A stretch of DNA of 41,799 bases from Moorena sp. SIO3I8 (GCF_010692325.1 NZ_JAAHHW010000054.1:1-41799); one strand, 5' to 3'. Shown: positions 1-9,674, counted from the stretch's first letter. The notes: a model not told the origin generated them from the letters alone. A program made the numbers and translations.

Positions 1-7
1 CTATGCC

Positions 8-211
8 CTTTTCCCGACTCCCGCCTCCCGACTCCCGCCTCCCGACTCCCGACTCCCGACTCCCGACTCCCGACTCCCGACTCCCGACTCCCGACTCCCG
101 ACTCCCGACTCCCGACTCCCGACTCCCGACTCCCCACTCCCGACTCCCCACTCCCGACTCCCGACTCCCGACTCCCGACTCCCGACTCCCGACTCCCGAC
201 TCCCGACTCCC
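8..211. repeat. Heptamer tandem array (CTCCCGA)n
   Basis: About 29 units of a 7-bp repeat, CTCCCGA, with occasional CTCCCCA and CTCCCGC variants. This matches the short tandemly repeated repetitive (STRR) class known from filamentous cyanobacteria. It is open in one frame and would translate as a monotonous Pro/Asp/Ser/Arg/Leu repeat, which is a by-product of the array and not a gene. Similar arrays with other heptamers recur in the window. Confidence 0.9.
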
Positions 212-368
212 TGTTACCTTTGCTATTGTGATCCAGATCACACCAATCGGTTGAAAAAATCACTAAGGTGGGTGAGCTAAGTCGGTGCAGTGAAATTATT
301 GTGGACTGTAGTATATTCACATCAACTTTAAAGAAGTTTTAGATAACTGCTGGAGGAAATAGGTAATT

Positions 369-470
369 ATGAGTAGTCAACAGATTCGCTTCGCCACTAT
401 CACCGTTATTGATATCGCTCTGTTGTTTACAGCCCCCCTGTTAGTACAATTCATTTCACGGATGCCCTGA
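369..470 (+). CDS. 33-residue hydrophobic peptide, copy 1
   Basis: This small ORF has a good ribosome binding site (GGAGGAAA, about 9 nt before ATG). It encodes a 33-residue peptide with a polar start (MSSQQIRF), a central hydrophobic stretch of about 20 residues suited to one membrane helix, and the tail ISRMP. A second copy starts exactly 200 bp downstream. Coding differences between the copies are seven synonymous changes and only two conservative replacements (S2T, S3N), which is good evidence that the peptide is translated and under selection. I do not recognise the family. It resembles in size the single-helix subunits of photosynthetic or NDH complexes, or membrane-acting peptides, but nothing here proves either. 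Confidence 0.7.
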   Translation: MSSQQIRFATITVIDIALLFTAPLLVQFISRMP

Positions 471-568
471 AGGTGTTTCAAGGGAGCTAAGGCCGTTGGC
501 CACGCTTTGCGAACAGACCAGGGTTAAGAAAATTTAAGGTACCTTGATAAATGAGGAAATAAGTAATT

Positions 569-670
569 ATGACTAATCAACAAATTCGCTTCGCAACTAT
601 CACTGTTATTGATATCGCTCTGTTGTTTACAGCCCCCCTGTTGGTACAATTTATTTCTCGCATGCCCTGA
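569..670 (+). CDS. 33-residue hydrophobic peptide, copy 2
   Basis: Tandem copy of the upstream small gene. It starts MTNQQIRF and from residue 4 to the end is identical in protein sequence to copy 1, while seven codons differ silently (CAG/CAA, GCC/GCA, ACC/ACT, TTA/TTG, TTC/TTT, TCA/TCT, CGG/CGC). Its own ribosome binding site is GAGGAAATAAGTAATT before ATG. The post-stop sequence AGGTGTTT(C/G)AAGGGAG is also shared, so the duplicated unit includes both flanks. A GGCC/GCGAAC-type dispersed repeat lies between the copies. The copy lies antisense to the spurious 3' extension of the broken CHAT gene. Function unknown; one predicted membrane helix. Confidence 0.7.
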   Translation: MTNQQIRFATITVIDIALLFTAPLLVQFISRMP

Positions 671-680
671 AGGTGTTTGA

Positions 681-713
681 AGGGAGTAGGGAGTAGGGAG
701 TAGGGAGTAGGGA
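681..713. repeat. Heptamer array (AGGGAGT)n
   Basis: Four to five units of GGGAGTA directly after the second 33-residue peptide gene. It is the complement of the CTACTCC arrays near 3.6 kb and marks the broken 3' side of the CHAT pseudogene. Confidence 0.8.
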
Positions 714-804
714 AGAAAAATTATCAAAATTTCGACACGGATTGCTTTAAATATAATATAAAGCGCTATTTTCGATAACAATTGTTGTAAACTGAAAGTT
801 GTTG

Positions 805-2182
805 TTAAATTCAGCAATAAAGCAGTGGCAAGAGGATCGACTTTCCAGAGGGTGCTGACAACGCTAGGGCTACCTGCATAGAGAAAACCGCTAGGCAAAC
901 CAATATATTCATCTAAACCACTAGGTAAGCTAGAATCTTCTTCTTCGTTACTGGAAAGGGTCATCCCAGTTTCACAGGCAGAAAAGCCGACAATACGACA
1001 TTGATTGAGATCAAGTTTAAAAATTTTGTACAAGGTTAGGTCTGCATCTGCTAGAAGTAGGGCTGATTCTAGGGGAGATTTAGGCTCGAACTTGCCATGA
1101 CAAGAAAAGTGGACACAGTGAGCAGAGCGGAGTTGCTTGATATTTTGATTTAGTTTGGCTTCGGTTGCCTCTGCTTCAGCAAGAACTATACTGTGCTTGG
1201 GGTCAAAGTATTGTCGGATTTTATCAACTTCTAGTTTCGAGCCAGGCAAGGGTTTTGCTTCAGGTCTAGTTGGGTTTTGGATAGCAAATAAGTTATTGAA
1301 GTCGGGGCGATGTTGTTGTTTTGTTAGTTTCAGTAACTGGCTACTAGGGGCATAACTTACTCCTCTTTCAAAGCGATCGATAAGTAAATTATCCTTTGAT
1401 AAAGGTAAAGCATGGAGTGGAAACAGATGCAGGAAACGATGGGGCACTAGAATTAAGCGATCGCATTTACCCCCAACGTTCTCAAATACTCGATCAATCT
1501 CAGAAATAATGTTATCAATATCTAATATTGTAGCGAGTTCCGCGAGACGAGTGGATAGATTGGTTATCCATTGATTTTTTTGGTTGCGGTAGGCATTGGT
1601 ATAGTCTTTATCCCACTCTTCCAACCTTTCCAGCTTTTCAGCAGAGGATGACACAACTATGGGCTGCTGCTTGTGACTGCTGACAATAAAGGTAAGAATG
1701 TTATCCCTGGTAACATACCACTCGATCATAGCGGTGCCTGGATCAATCAGGCTTTGAATATCCCTAAACGGAATAGTTTCCACGGTTTGAGTTAGACTGA
1801 AACTGGAGTCATAGTTATCATTAATTTCTTTGAGCACCTGATTTAACTGCTGTCGCGACTGCTGTAATTCTTGCTGTAGTTGTTTCCATGACTCCTCTAA
1901 AGATTGTCGTTGCTGTTGTTGTTTGTCATCGCTATTTCCTGATAGTTTTCCAAAAACTACTTGTAACTTTTTTTCCAAGTATAGAATGTTTCGACGCAGT
2001 TGATCTAACTCGTTGATTATCTCTTGGGGAACATTACCTTTTGGATAAAGGTCGCGGTTGGTGAGCAGTTGCACTAGGTCCCGGGCTTTGCTGCGCTCGA
2101 CTGTTTCGATGGCTTTATCCTTCTGTTCTATATTGATATAGGCTTGCACTAGTTTGTGATAAACTGTTATTGCGTCAGCCAT
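805..2182 (-). pseudogene. CHAT-domain protease fragment (3' part of TPR-CHAT gene)
   Basis: The reading frame matches the C-terminal half of cyanobacterial TPR-CHAT proteins. It has a helical segment with long Gln/Glu-rich coiled coil, then a caspase-like CHAT domain with the catalytic His in HFSCHG and the Cys in FSACETG. Homology stops shortly after STLWKVDPLATALLL, near position 805. Downstream codons read through AT-rich DNA, a heptamer array and the antisense strand of a small peptide gene, so the CHAT C-terminus is lost. The apparent start (MADAIT) lies inside a TPR region, and TPR units continue upstream in another frame. In intact relatives TPRs sense a partner and the CHAT peptidase cleaves a target. 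Here the locus is dead or dying. Confidence 0.85.
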
Positions 2183-2230
2183 AATCTGTTGACGATTTGG
2201 TATGCTGTAATAGCATTTTTCGAGATTCTC

Positions 2231-2890
2231 TTACTTATCACCACGAATTCTTTCACTGTAGGCTGCGCCCAGATTGTTTTGAATCGTTGCCCACTTTTCG
2301 GGGAATTCTTTTTTGGTGTAAACGGACAAAGCTAGTTCGTATGCAGCAATCGCTTTTTGGAGATTCTCTGCTTTATCACCACGAATTCTGTCACTGTAGG
2401 CTGCGCCCAGATTGTTTTGAGTTGATGCCCACTCTTCGGGGAAGTCTTTTTTGGTGTAAACGGACAAAGCTAGTTCGTATGCTTCAATAGCAAGTTCTAG
2501 ATTCTCAGCCTTGTTGCCACGGATTCTGTTTCTGTAAGCAAGGCTCAGGTTGTTTTGAGTTGATGCCCACTCTTTGGGGAAGTCTTTTTTGGTGTAAACG
2601 GACAAAGCTCGTTGGTATGCTTCAATAGCAAGTTCTAGATTCTCAGCCTTGTTGCCACGGATTCTGTTTCTGTAAGCAAGGCTCAGGTTGTTTTGAGTTG
2701 ATGCCCACTCTTTGGGGAAGTCTTTTTTGGTGTAAACGGACAAAGCTCGTTGGTATGCATCAATCGCTTTTTCGAGATTCAATTCCCTGTCCCCACGAAT
2801 TCTTTCACTGTAGGCTGCGCCCAGATTATTTTGAGCCTTTGCCCAATCGATCGGGAAGTCCTATTCATTGTAAACTGACATAGCTAGGGC
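2231..2890 (-). pseudogene. TPR fragment of the broken TPR-CHAT gene
   Basis: At least four near-identical units of about 42 codons of the type NLE.AI.AYE.ALSVYTKKDFP.EWA.TQNNLG.AY..RIRG, typical of cyanobacterial TPR-CHAT proteins. Three lesions are visible. An in-frame TAG replaces a Lys codon in the VYTKKDFP motif near 2860. A stop follows RIRGDK at 2231. A one-base insertion just downstream (GAAAAATGCT where GAAAAAGCT is expected) shifts the frame into the CHAT part. The repeats themselves are well preserved at the DNA level, so decay is recent or repeat homogenisation continues. Confidence 0.85.
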
Positions 2891-2960
2891 GTGTCTGCAA
2901 AGTTAAAAGATCACCATGGAACTGTGATCGATATCACCTGCAACAGTAGAAAGAAGATTT

Positions 2961-3518
2961 CAACGCCCAACTTTTTGGGTTACTCTCACGGGTAAAAACT
3001 GTTAGCATCGTTTCGTAACCAGTAATAGCGATTTCTATATTATTGGCTTGATTACCGAGATAAAAATTTATGATTAGGTTGGATAATTTTCCAATAAATT
3101 ATGCAATGGTTTCTGCTAGTTCTGGTTCCAATTCTGATAATTTAGCAGTTGTCCCCCTTTGCAGAATATCTATAAAGTTATCATCGAGTTTGTCTAGGTT
3201 TACTTGCAGGAGTGGGTAGACAAATTTGGGGTCACCATTGCTGTTACGAGTTGATTCCAATATCTTTTTAAAAAATTGCAAATAGTCTTGGAATGAGGGA
3301 TTAGCATAGAAAATCTGACTCCTAAGATGGAGTAAAACATTAGCGCTATTTTGGTCGCCATTTGCTGCTAGTTGTTCTGCTACTTGTGCCATTACCTGCA
3401 ATAATCCCTCATCCACTAACTCGCGGTTGCTCTCAAGAATTTGGACTAGCTCACCGCTGGAAAAAGTTAGCAGTTGGTCGATCAGATTAAAGTATGCTTG
3501 TAATCTTTGTTCGTCCAT
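2961..3518 (-). pseudogene. N-terminal fragment of the broken TPR-CHAT gene
   Basis: Starts MDEQRLQAYFNLI, the recognisable N-terminal helical domain of cyanobacterial TPR-CHAT proteins (about 140 residues, ending in SELEPELAETIA). An in-frame TAA at 3099-3101 ends the frame. Past it the same frame continues with clear family homology (SNLIINFYLGNQANNIEIAI, then TVFTRE) to about 2961, where it degenerates. So the stop is a nonsense mutation and not the natural end. This is the 5' part of one gene spread over 3518-805. Confidence 0.85.
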
Positions 3519-3531
3519 TTTTCCTTACCCC

Positions 3532-3665
3532 TACTCCCTACTCTCTGCTCCTAGTCAGTAGTTCACCGAATTGATAATTTCTCTAACTATAGCGCTTTCT
3601 ACTAAAATCTAAATTTTCTTTTCTACTCCCTACTCCCTACTCCCTACTCCCTACTCCCTACTCCC
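3532..3665. repeat. CTACTCC heptamer arrays
   Basis: CTACTCC units occur at 3532-3545 and, as a clean array of about six, at 3622-3665. They lie upstream of the TPR-CHAT N-terminal fragment. The remaining sequence to 3947 is AT-rich and has no gene I can support. Confidence 0.75.
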
Positions 3666-3947
3666 TTTGGGATAAATAACAATAAAAAAAATTCGGTCAA
3701 GTTCTGGTTAACCCCAAGTCTTGACCGAATTCTAAAGTGTACACAAAAACGAGTACACAATAGGTCAACTCAATGAAATAAATTCTGATGACTAAAAACA
3801 TTCCACCAGAGTTAGTCAGCAATTGCTCGAAAGCAACCACATTCTAAACTCCGATTTATGCTATTCCATACTACTTCATCCCACTTCATAAAACAACCTT
3901 AAATCTTGATGGTGGCCAGGGCGTCAAAGCCCTGGCAAATTCCTATC

Positions 3948-4163
3948 CTAGTCTAGGTAAAAATATCCGACCAAAGTGGTCATCACCTCACCAGGCTTTT
4001 CAGTGGGCTCGGGAGTGCTCCACTCATAGGGATATGCATACTTAAGGGAATACAGGGCATTAATTGTATCGCGAACCTGTTGAGGAGTTCCGATCAACAA
4101 GAGCTTGGATTTCTTAGGTTGGCGACCTTGGTTGTCTGGGGTGGGGGGAATGTTTTCAGTCAT
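3948..4163 (-). CDS. Small conserved protein, paralog A (71 aa)
   Basis: Polar, Pro-rich N-terminus (MTENIPPTPDNQGRQP), a basic KKSKLLLIG patch, then a globular half containing DTINALYSLKYAYPYEWS and a C-terminus PGEVMTTLVGYFYLD. It is clearly homologous to the 84-aa protein at 25644-25898: shared positions include the NT-x-LYSL-x-YA core, (E/D)WS-x-P-(Q/E)PT, PGE-x-(M/I)TT and a final LD. Ribosome binding site AAGAGGAAAG precedes ATG. A TTGACA promoter with an A-rich upstream element lies at 4196-4245. I do not know the function; the size and promoter suggest an abundant small cytosolic protein or regulator. Confidence 0.7.
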   Translation of the reverse strand: MTENIPPTPDNQGRQPKKSKLLLIGTPQQVRDTINALYSLKYAYPYEWSTPEPTEKPGEVMTTLVGYFYLD

Positions 4164-4195
4164 GATAATCTTTCCTCTTAAGTGCTTATATTATT

Positions 4196-4245
4196 AATAT
4201 ATAAATAAATTAATTAAAATGTCAAGGGGTTTGGGATTTTTTTTT
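4196..4245 (-). promoter_or_regulatory. Sigma70-type promoter of paralog A
   Basis: On the minus strand TTGACA (4225-4220) is followed after 18 nt by TATATT (4201-4196), and the ATG is at 4163. Upstream is an A-tract (4237-4246) followed by CCCAAACCCC. Almost the same A-tract/CCC/TTGACA block precedes paralog B at 25.9 kb. Confidence 0.6.
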
Positions 4246-4369
4246 TATTACGAAATATGGCCAATAGTAGAATGTGGAAAGTGTGGAGAGTATGGCAAAA
4301 AGTAAGAGGTAATAGTATTAAAACAAAGCTGATAATTTTCTGGTGTTGTTATCATCAGCTTTTGGGTTG

Positions 4370-4520
4370 TAGCGTTTCTAGGATTTATGAGGTCAAAGTC
4401 CCCCTTGATAAGGGGGACCAACGGGGGATCCCTTTCTAGGATTTATGAGGTCAAAGTCCCCCTTGATAATAGGGACTTAGGGGGATACCTTTGTACCTCA
4501 TGGCATAGAGAATTGCTATA
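4370..4520. mobile_element. MITE-like element with IS630-type ends
   Basis: The left end TAGCGTTTCT..TTATGAGG and the right end GTACCTCATG..GAGAATTGCTATA are inverted relatives of the terminal repeats of the decayed IS630 element at 31.4-32.9 kb. The interior holds two copies of GGATTTATGAGGTCAAAGTC followed by G/C-run palindromes. No coding capacity. Confidence 0.55.
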
Positions 4521-4602
4521 TTTGGTTTATAATGTAAACTATCAGCTATCAGCCTTCAGCTGAAGGCTTACTTAATTCGAGTTATTATTGGTAATCAAAA
4601 AA

Positions 4603-4644
4603 TTAGCTTCCTGTCTTTTATGGCAACAAAAGACAGGAAGCTAA
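4603..4644. repeat. Perfect 17-bp hairpin
   Basis: TTAGCTTCCTGTCTTTT and its exact reverse complement flank the 8-nt loop ATGGCAAC. On the minus strand the stem is followed by AATTTTTT, so it could end a minus-strand transcript, although no gene lies just upstream. It may also be a small palindromic repeat. Confidence 0.6.
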
Positions 4645-4737
4645 AATAGCGATAGCATTTTTAGTTGAGATCTAAACAAGAGAATAGGGAACAGGAAAAA
4701 GTTGAGGGCATCATAGGATGGGATGAATGCGATTGAC

Positions 4738-4829
4738 CTAAGGTCACGCGGGGCGCGTTCGCATTTTGACCTTGAGGCGATCCCATGGTGAGATGAACAG
4801 GATTGGCCTAAGGCCACGCTACGCGAATG
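4738..4829. repeat. Dispersed GGCC/ACGCTACGCGAA repeats
   Basis: Two adjacent copies of the genome's dispersed motif (GGTCACGCGGGGCGCGTTCGC and GGCCTAAGGCCACGCTACGCGAA), each built from small palindromes. The same family recurs near 489, 19160, 22250, 24330, 25150, 26110, 29800, 30640, 31570 and 39910. Confidence 0.7.
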
Positions 4830-4956
4830 CAATAAAAATCTCCTCATCTCCCCATCTCCCCATTCCCCTCCTGGGAGGGGTTAGGGGTGGGTCCCCATCT
4901 CCCCACACTCTCTTCTCGAGGGGAATCATGAAATAGTCGTAATTGCCCGACCAATA

Positions 4957-5046
4957 TTAATTTGCAGGCCATAGCAACCCACTGGGCAAAAGCAGCTTCA
5001 GGATGAGCAGCTTAAACTCTTCAATAGTCAAGTCTTTAACTTGCAT
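4957..5046 (-). pseudogene. Possible N-terminal scrap of a small antitoxin-like gene
   Basis: The minus-strand frame reads MQVKDLTIEEFKLLI and then loses its pattern, ending after 29 codons. The opening resembles the start of small cyanobacterial antitoxin-like proteins that begin with a VK-x-LT-x-EEFK-x-LI motif. No matching C-terminal half or toxin is visible nearby. Weak call. Confidence 0.3.
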
Positions 5047-5059
5047 GGTCTTTCCCATC

Positions 5060-5624
5060 ACATAGTTACTCTATATTATAGCATTTTTTAGAGGAGATTG
5101 TCTTTCAGCAGTTTCTGGAATTGGACACAATTGGCTACCAAAAGTAAGCCGGTGTTTTTAATCCCTGCACTGCCTAACTTTTTCTGCACCGTAGGGACTC
5201 ACCATCCCAAGGGATTTTCTAAGATATCCGTGCCGACGTAAACTGATAAATTGCGTGCTGGTTCTGTTCACTATAAGTATGATCAACGCTATTAATTTGG
5301 TTTAATGGATTTACACAACTAGTAAAATTAACGTTGCATAATCTTGAAATTATACTACTTTTTGTTTAGAATTTAGTTGGAAAATTACTGTTGGTATTAC
5401 CCTTTTAATGAAGTTAAATAAAACCTTGAAAGTTTATGTTTAAAATTTCAAAATAAACAATTAATTATTGATTTTTTAACCCCCCTAATTTTGCCTAATC
5501 TTTAAATTATACCAAAAATAAAATAAAATAATTTGGGTGATTTTTGATAAACTAATTATAAGAGCCGACATAAATGAAGCCAATTCCGTAAACTGTCAAC
5601 GGTCAACAAATAGCAACTGAATCT
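5060..5624. other. AT-rich intergenic region upstream of metH
   Basis: No ORF with family resemblance was seen. The half next to metH is very AT-rich. I looked for a cobalamin-riboswitch core and did not find one, so metH control is not apparent from sequence. Confidence 0.5.
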
Positions 5625-8600
5625 ATGAATAGCCCTTTCCTCAATCACCTCCATAGCCCAAAGCGCCCGGTTATCGTATTTGATGGGGCAACTGGAACCT
5701 CTCTCCAAACCCAAAACCTTACCGCTGAAGACTTTGGTGGACCTGAGTACGAGGGATGTAATGAGTACCTTGTCCATACTAAACCAGAAGCAGTGGAAAA
5801 GGTCCATCGGGGCTTCCTGGAGGTGGGAGCAGATGTGATTGAAACGGATACCTTTGGCGGTACTTCGATTGTACTGGCAGAATATGATCTAGCTGACCAA
5901 GCCTATTACCTAAATAAAGCAGCTGCGGAACTAGGGAAACGGATGGCAGTGGAATACTCCACTCCAGAAAAACCTAGGTTTGTGGCAGGGTCCATGGGTC
6001 CTGGTACTAAACTCCCTACCCTGGGACATATTGATTTTGATACCTTGAAGAACGCCTATGTGGAACAAGCCTTAGGGTTGTATGATGGCGGTTCTGATTT
6101 GCTAATCGTGGAAACCTGTCAGGATGTGCTGCAAATTAAGGCAGCCCTGAATGCCATAGAAGAGGTTTTTGAACAAAAGGGGGCAAGACTGCCACTGATG
6201 GTATCGATCACTATGGAAGTGATGGGTACTATGCTGGTAGGGTCAGAAATTAATGCGGCGCTAACGATTCTAGAGCCCTACCCCATTGATATCCTTGGTC
6301 TTAACTGTGCCACTGGGCCAGAGCAAATGAAGGAACATATCAAATACTTGTCTGAATGTTCCCCATTTGTGATTTCTTGTATCCCTAATGCTGGATTACC
6401 GGAAAATGTCGGAGGGCACGCTCACTACAGGCTTACTCCCATGGAACTGCGGATGGCACTGATGCATTTTGTAGAGGATTTGGGAGTACAAATTATTGGT
6501 GGCTGTTGCGGTACTAGGCCAGCTCATATTCAACAGTTAGCGGAGCTTTCCAAAACCCTGACCCCGAAGGAGCGACATCCTAAGCATGAACCGTCAGCAG
6601 CATCGATTTACAGCTCCCAACCTTATGAGCAAGATAATTCTTTCCTAATTGTTGGTGAACGCCTCAATGCTAGTGGTTCTAAAAAGTGCCGCACCATGCT
6701 CAACGCAGAAGATTGGGATGGATTGGTATCTTTGGCTAAATCCCAAATTAGGGAAGGGGCTAACGTCCTAGATGTTAACGTGGACTATGTGGGACGGGAT
6801 GGAGTTCGGGATATGAACGAATTGGCCTCCCGTTTAGTCACAAATTCCACCTTACCCCTGATGCTGGACTCTACGGAATGGGAAAAGATGGAGGCTGGCT
6901 TAAAGGTAGTTGGGGGTAAGTGTATCCTGAACTCCACTAACTACGAAGATGGGGAACCTAGGTTCTATAAGGTACTGGAGTTAGCTAAAATCTATGGCGC
7001 GGGAGTGGTAATTGGTACTATCGATGAAGATGGTATGGCGCGGACAGCGGATAAGAAGTTTGAAATTGCTAAACGTGCTTATAACGATGCGATCGCATAT
7101 GGTATCCCAGCTCATGAACTCTTCTTTGATACGCTAGCGCTACCAATTTCCACAGGAATTGAGGAAGACCGGGAAAACGGCAAAGGGACAATCGAATCCA
7201 TTCGTCGGATTCGGGAAGAATTGCCTGGGTGTCATGTTATGCTTGGGGTTTCTAATATTTCCTTTGGACTAAACCCAGCAGCTCGAATTGTGCTTAATTC
7301 CATGTTCTTGCACGAAGCAATGCAAGCAGGGATGGATGCAGCAATTGTTAGTGCTAGTAAGATTTTGCCCTTAGCCAAGATTGAGCCAGAGCATCAAGAG
7401 GTTTGTCGAAAACTGATTTATGATCAGCGGCAGTTTGATGGGGATGTGTGTACCTATGACCCCTTGGCCGAGCTGACTACCCTGTTTGAAGGCAAAACTA
7501 CAAAACGCGATCGCTCCCAGGATGAAAACCTATCGGTAGAAGAGCGGCTCAAGCGTCATATTATTGATGGGGAACGGATTGGTTTAGAAGAACAACTGGA
7601 GAAAGCCCGAGAAAAATATCCTCCCCTGGAGATTATCAATACCTTTTTGCTCGACGGTATGAAAGTGGTAGGAGAACTATTTGGTTCCGGGCAAATGCAG
7701 CTGCCGTTTGTATTACAATCTGCTCAAACCATGAAGGCAGCAGTGGCCTATTTAGAGCCATATATGGAAAAATCTGAAGCAGGGAAGAATGCTAAAGGTA
7801 CCTTTGTAATTGCTACGGTGAAAGGAGATGTTCACGATATTGGCAAGAATTTAGTAGATATCATCTTGTCCAACAATGGCTACGAGGTGATTAACTTGGG
7901 GATTAAACAGCCAGTGGAAAATATTATTGATGCTTATGAAAAGCACAATGCTGACTGTATTGCCATGAGTGGGCTACTGGTGAAGTCTACCGCTTTTATG
8001 AAGGATAATCTGGCAACCTTTAATGAGCGGGGAATTACGGTACCAGTTATTCTAGGGGGTGCTGCCCTAACACCAAAATTTGTCCATAAGGACTGCCAGA
8101 ATACCTACAACGGTCAGGTGGTTTATGGTAAAGATGCCTTTTCTGACCTCCATTTCATGGATAAATTAATGCCAGCAAAATCAGCTGGTAACTGGGATGA
8201 TATTAAAGGCTTTATCGATGAGCTAGAGAATGGTGTAGCGGTTGAAGCTTCTTCCGAGTTGAAAGTTGACAAGTTACAGGAGAATGGTTCACAAAACAAC
8301 CTGCAACCATCTAACCTTCAACCTTCAACTCCCCCTTCAACTCCCCCAGATACTAATCGTTCGGAAGGGGTAACCTTGGATATTGAGCGTCCAACACCGC
8401 CATTCTGGGGAACCAAGATACTCCAGCCAGAAGATATTTCCTTCGAGGAAGTCTTTTGGTATCTGGATTTGCAGGCGTTGATTGCTGGACAATGGCAGTT
8501 TCGGAAGCCAAAGGACCAGTCGAGGGAAGAGTATAATCAGTTTTTGAAGGAAAAGGTTGACCCAATTCTGGCGAAATGGAAGGAAAAAACTCTTGCTGAG

Positions 8601-9230
8601 AACTTGTTACATCCCCAGGTAGTCTATGGATATTTTCCTTGTTTAGCTGAGGGGAATTCCTTGATAATTTATGATGCCCAAGGGATGAATCCTGAAGGCG
8701 CTAAAGACTCGAAGGAATTGCAAGAGGTGGCACGATTTGAGTTTCCTCGGCAACGGTCTGGTAAGCGTTTGTGTATAGCGGATTTCTTTTTACCGAAGGA
8801 GTTGGCAGAAGCAGGTCAATTCGATGTGTTCCCAATGCAGGCGGTAACTGTAGGTGATATTGCCACAGAGTACGCTAAGAAATTATTTGATGGTGATCAA
8901 TATACCGATTATTTGTATTACCACGGATTGGCGGTACAAATCGCTGAAGCCTTGGCGGAGTGGAGTCATGCTCGGATTCGTCGGGAGTTAGGGTTCGCAG
9001 ATCGAGAACCCGATAGCATTCGGGATGTGTTGGCTCAGCGCTATCAGGGTTCACGGTATAGTTTTGGCTATCCCGCTTGTCCAAATCTCCAGGATCAGTA
9101 CAAGCAGTTGGATTTGTTGGAATGCGATCGCATTAAGTTATACATGGATGAGAGTGAGCAATTGTATCCAGAGCAATCTACGACAGCAATTGTAGCTTAT
9201 CACCCCATCGCTAGATATTTTACTGCTTGA
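5625..9230 (+). CDS. metH: Cobalamin-dependent methionine synthase
   Basis: Transfers a methyl group from 5-methyltetrahydrofolate through cobalamin to homocysteine, making methionine in the cytosol. At 1201 residues it is close to the usual length (about 1200-1230). Domains in order: homocysteine-binding barrel (1-310) with zinc ligands Cys228 in GLNCATG and Cys294/Cys295 in GGCCGTRP; pterin-binding barrel (about 340-630); B12 cap and B12 domain with the DxHxxG motif at 735-740 and His737 as cobalt ligand; and the C-terminal reactivation domain that uses SAM and a reductant (about 910-1195, with RREL near the expected place). Start: ATG giving MNSPFLNHL. Residues 886-908 form a Ser/Pro/Asn-rich linker encoded by intergenic-type repeat DNA ([10 protein letters not shown]). 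Needs the corrin made by cbiET/cbiC nearby. Confidence 0.97.
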   Translation: MNSPFLNHLHSPKRPVIVFDGATGTSLQTQNLTAEDFGGPEYEGCNEYLVHTKPEAVEKVHRGFLEVGADVIETDTFGGTSIVLAEYDLADQAYYLNKAAAELGKRMAVEYSTPEKPRFVAGSMGPGTKLPTLGHIDFDTLKNAYVEQALGLYDGGSDLLIVETCQDVLQIKAALNAIEEVFEQKGARLPLMVSITMEVMGTMLVGSEINAALTILEPYPIDILGLNCATGPEQMKEHIKYLSECSPFVISCIPNAGLPENVGGHAHYRLTPMELRMALMHFVEDLGVQIIGGCCGTRPAHIQQLAELSKTLTPKERHPKHEPSAASIYSSQPYEQDNSFLIVGERLNASGSKKCRTMLNAEDWDGLVSLAKSQIREGANVLDVNVDYVGRDGVRDMNELASRLVTNSTLPLMLDSTEWEKMEAGLKVVGGKCILNSTNYEDGEPRFYKVLELAKIYGAGVVIGTIDEDGMARTADKKFEIAKRAYNDAIAYGIPAHELFFDTLALPISTGIEEDRENGKGTIESIRRIREELPGCHVMLGVSNISFGLNPAARIVLNSMFLHEAMQAGMDAAIVSASKILPLAKIEPEHQEVCRKLIYDQRQFDGDVCTYDPLAELTTLFEGKTTKRDRSQDENLSVEERLKRHIIDGERIGLEEQLEKAREKYPPLEIINTFLLDGMKVVGELFGSGQMQLPFVLQSAQTMKAAVAYLEPYMEKSEAGKNAKGTFVIATVKGDVHDIGKNLVDIILSNNGYEVINLGIKQPVENIIDAYEKHNADCIAMSGLLVKSTAFMKDNLATFNERGITVPVILGGAALTPKFVHKDCQNTYNGQVVYGKDAFSDLHFMDKLMPAKSAGNWDDIKGFIDELENGVAVEASSELKVDKLQENGSQNNLQPSNLQPSTPPSTPPDTNRSEGVTLDIERPTPPFWGTKILQPEDISFEEVFWYLDLQALIAGQWQFRKPKDQSREEYNQFLKEKVDPILAKWKEKTLAENLLHPQVVYGYFPCLAEGNSLIIYDAQGMNPEGAKDSKELQEVARFEFPRQRSGKRLCIADFFLPKELAEAGQFDVFPMQAVTVGDIATEYAKKLFDGDQYTDYLYYHGLAVQIAEALAEWSHARIRRELGFADREPDSIRDVLAQRYQGSRYSFGYPACPNLQDQYKQLDLLECDRIKLYMDESEQLYPEQSTTAIVAYHPIARYFTA

Positions 9231-9235
9231 TGGCT

Positions 9236-9380
9236 GGCGTTGCTGATTATGGGTATGGTTTTGCCCCCCTAGCCCCCCAAGTTTGGGGGGAACAAGACTT
9301 TCAAAGTCCCCCAAACTTGGGGGATTTAGGGGGCTTGACCAAAACCAGATGATTGGACATTCATTCCTTGATTCAGCAAC
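9236..9380. mobile_element. MITE with 11-bp flanking direct repeats, abutting metH stop
   Basis: The ends are inverted: GGCGTTGCTGA on the left and TCAGCAACGC on the right, each followed inward by a GGTTTTG-type motif. The exact direct repeat GCTTGATGGCT flanks the element at 9225-9235 and 9381-9391, as expected for a target-site duplication. The left copy contains the metH TGA stop. The interior is a G/C-run palindrome (9263-9334) also found at 32897-32978. Confidence 0.65.
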
Positions 9381-9469
9381 GCTTGATGGCTTAGGTTTTT
9401 GAAATTTGAGTAAGCTAGCAAGATTTCAGTTGATTAACACTGGAATCTTGCATCATTTTTATTAATCTT

Positions 9470-9537
9470 AGGGTGGGCAGTGTTCATCAAGGTGCAAAGC
9501 CCAGCTTGGTGAAGCTGTATCAAGCATTGCCCACCCT
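9470..9537. repeat. Palindromic AGGGTGGGCA element
   Basis: AGGGTGGGCA and its complement TGCCCACCCT bound a 68-bp non-coding element. A related copy with GTAGGGTGGGCAAA ends lies at 19915-19980. The remaining sequence between metH and 9675 holds nothing else I recognise. Confidence 0.6.
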
Positions 9538-9674
9538 ACATAAACTGGTAACAGACTCGGAACAATGTCCACCGATTGAATATTTACTCTTTATAATATA
9601 TAATTATAAATTAGGTAAAACAACAAAATGAAAAGTCATCGAACGTCGATGATCATAACTTTTGGTAAAGTGGG

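Noticed and set aside
8-211. CRISPR array
   Set aside because: Units are 7 bp in tandem with no spacers; this is a short tandem repeat array. No Cas genes seen.
3-254. Open reading frame through the first heptamer array
   Set aside because: A 7-bp repeat without stops in some frames gives a long but meaningless Pro/Ser/Arg-rich frame; no ribosome binding site or family match.
5060-5624. Cobalamin riboswitch upstream of metH
   Set aside because: No recognisable B12-box core or multi-stem layout was found in the AT-rich leader.
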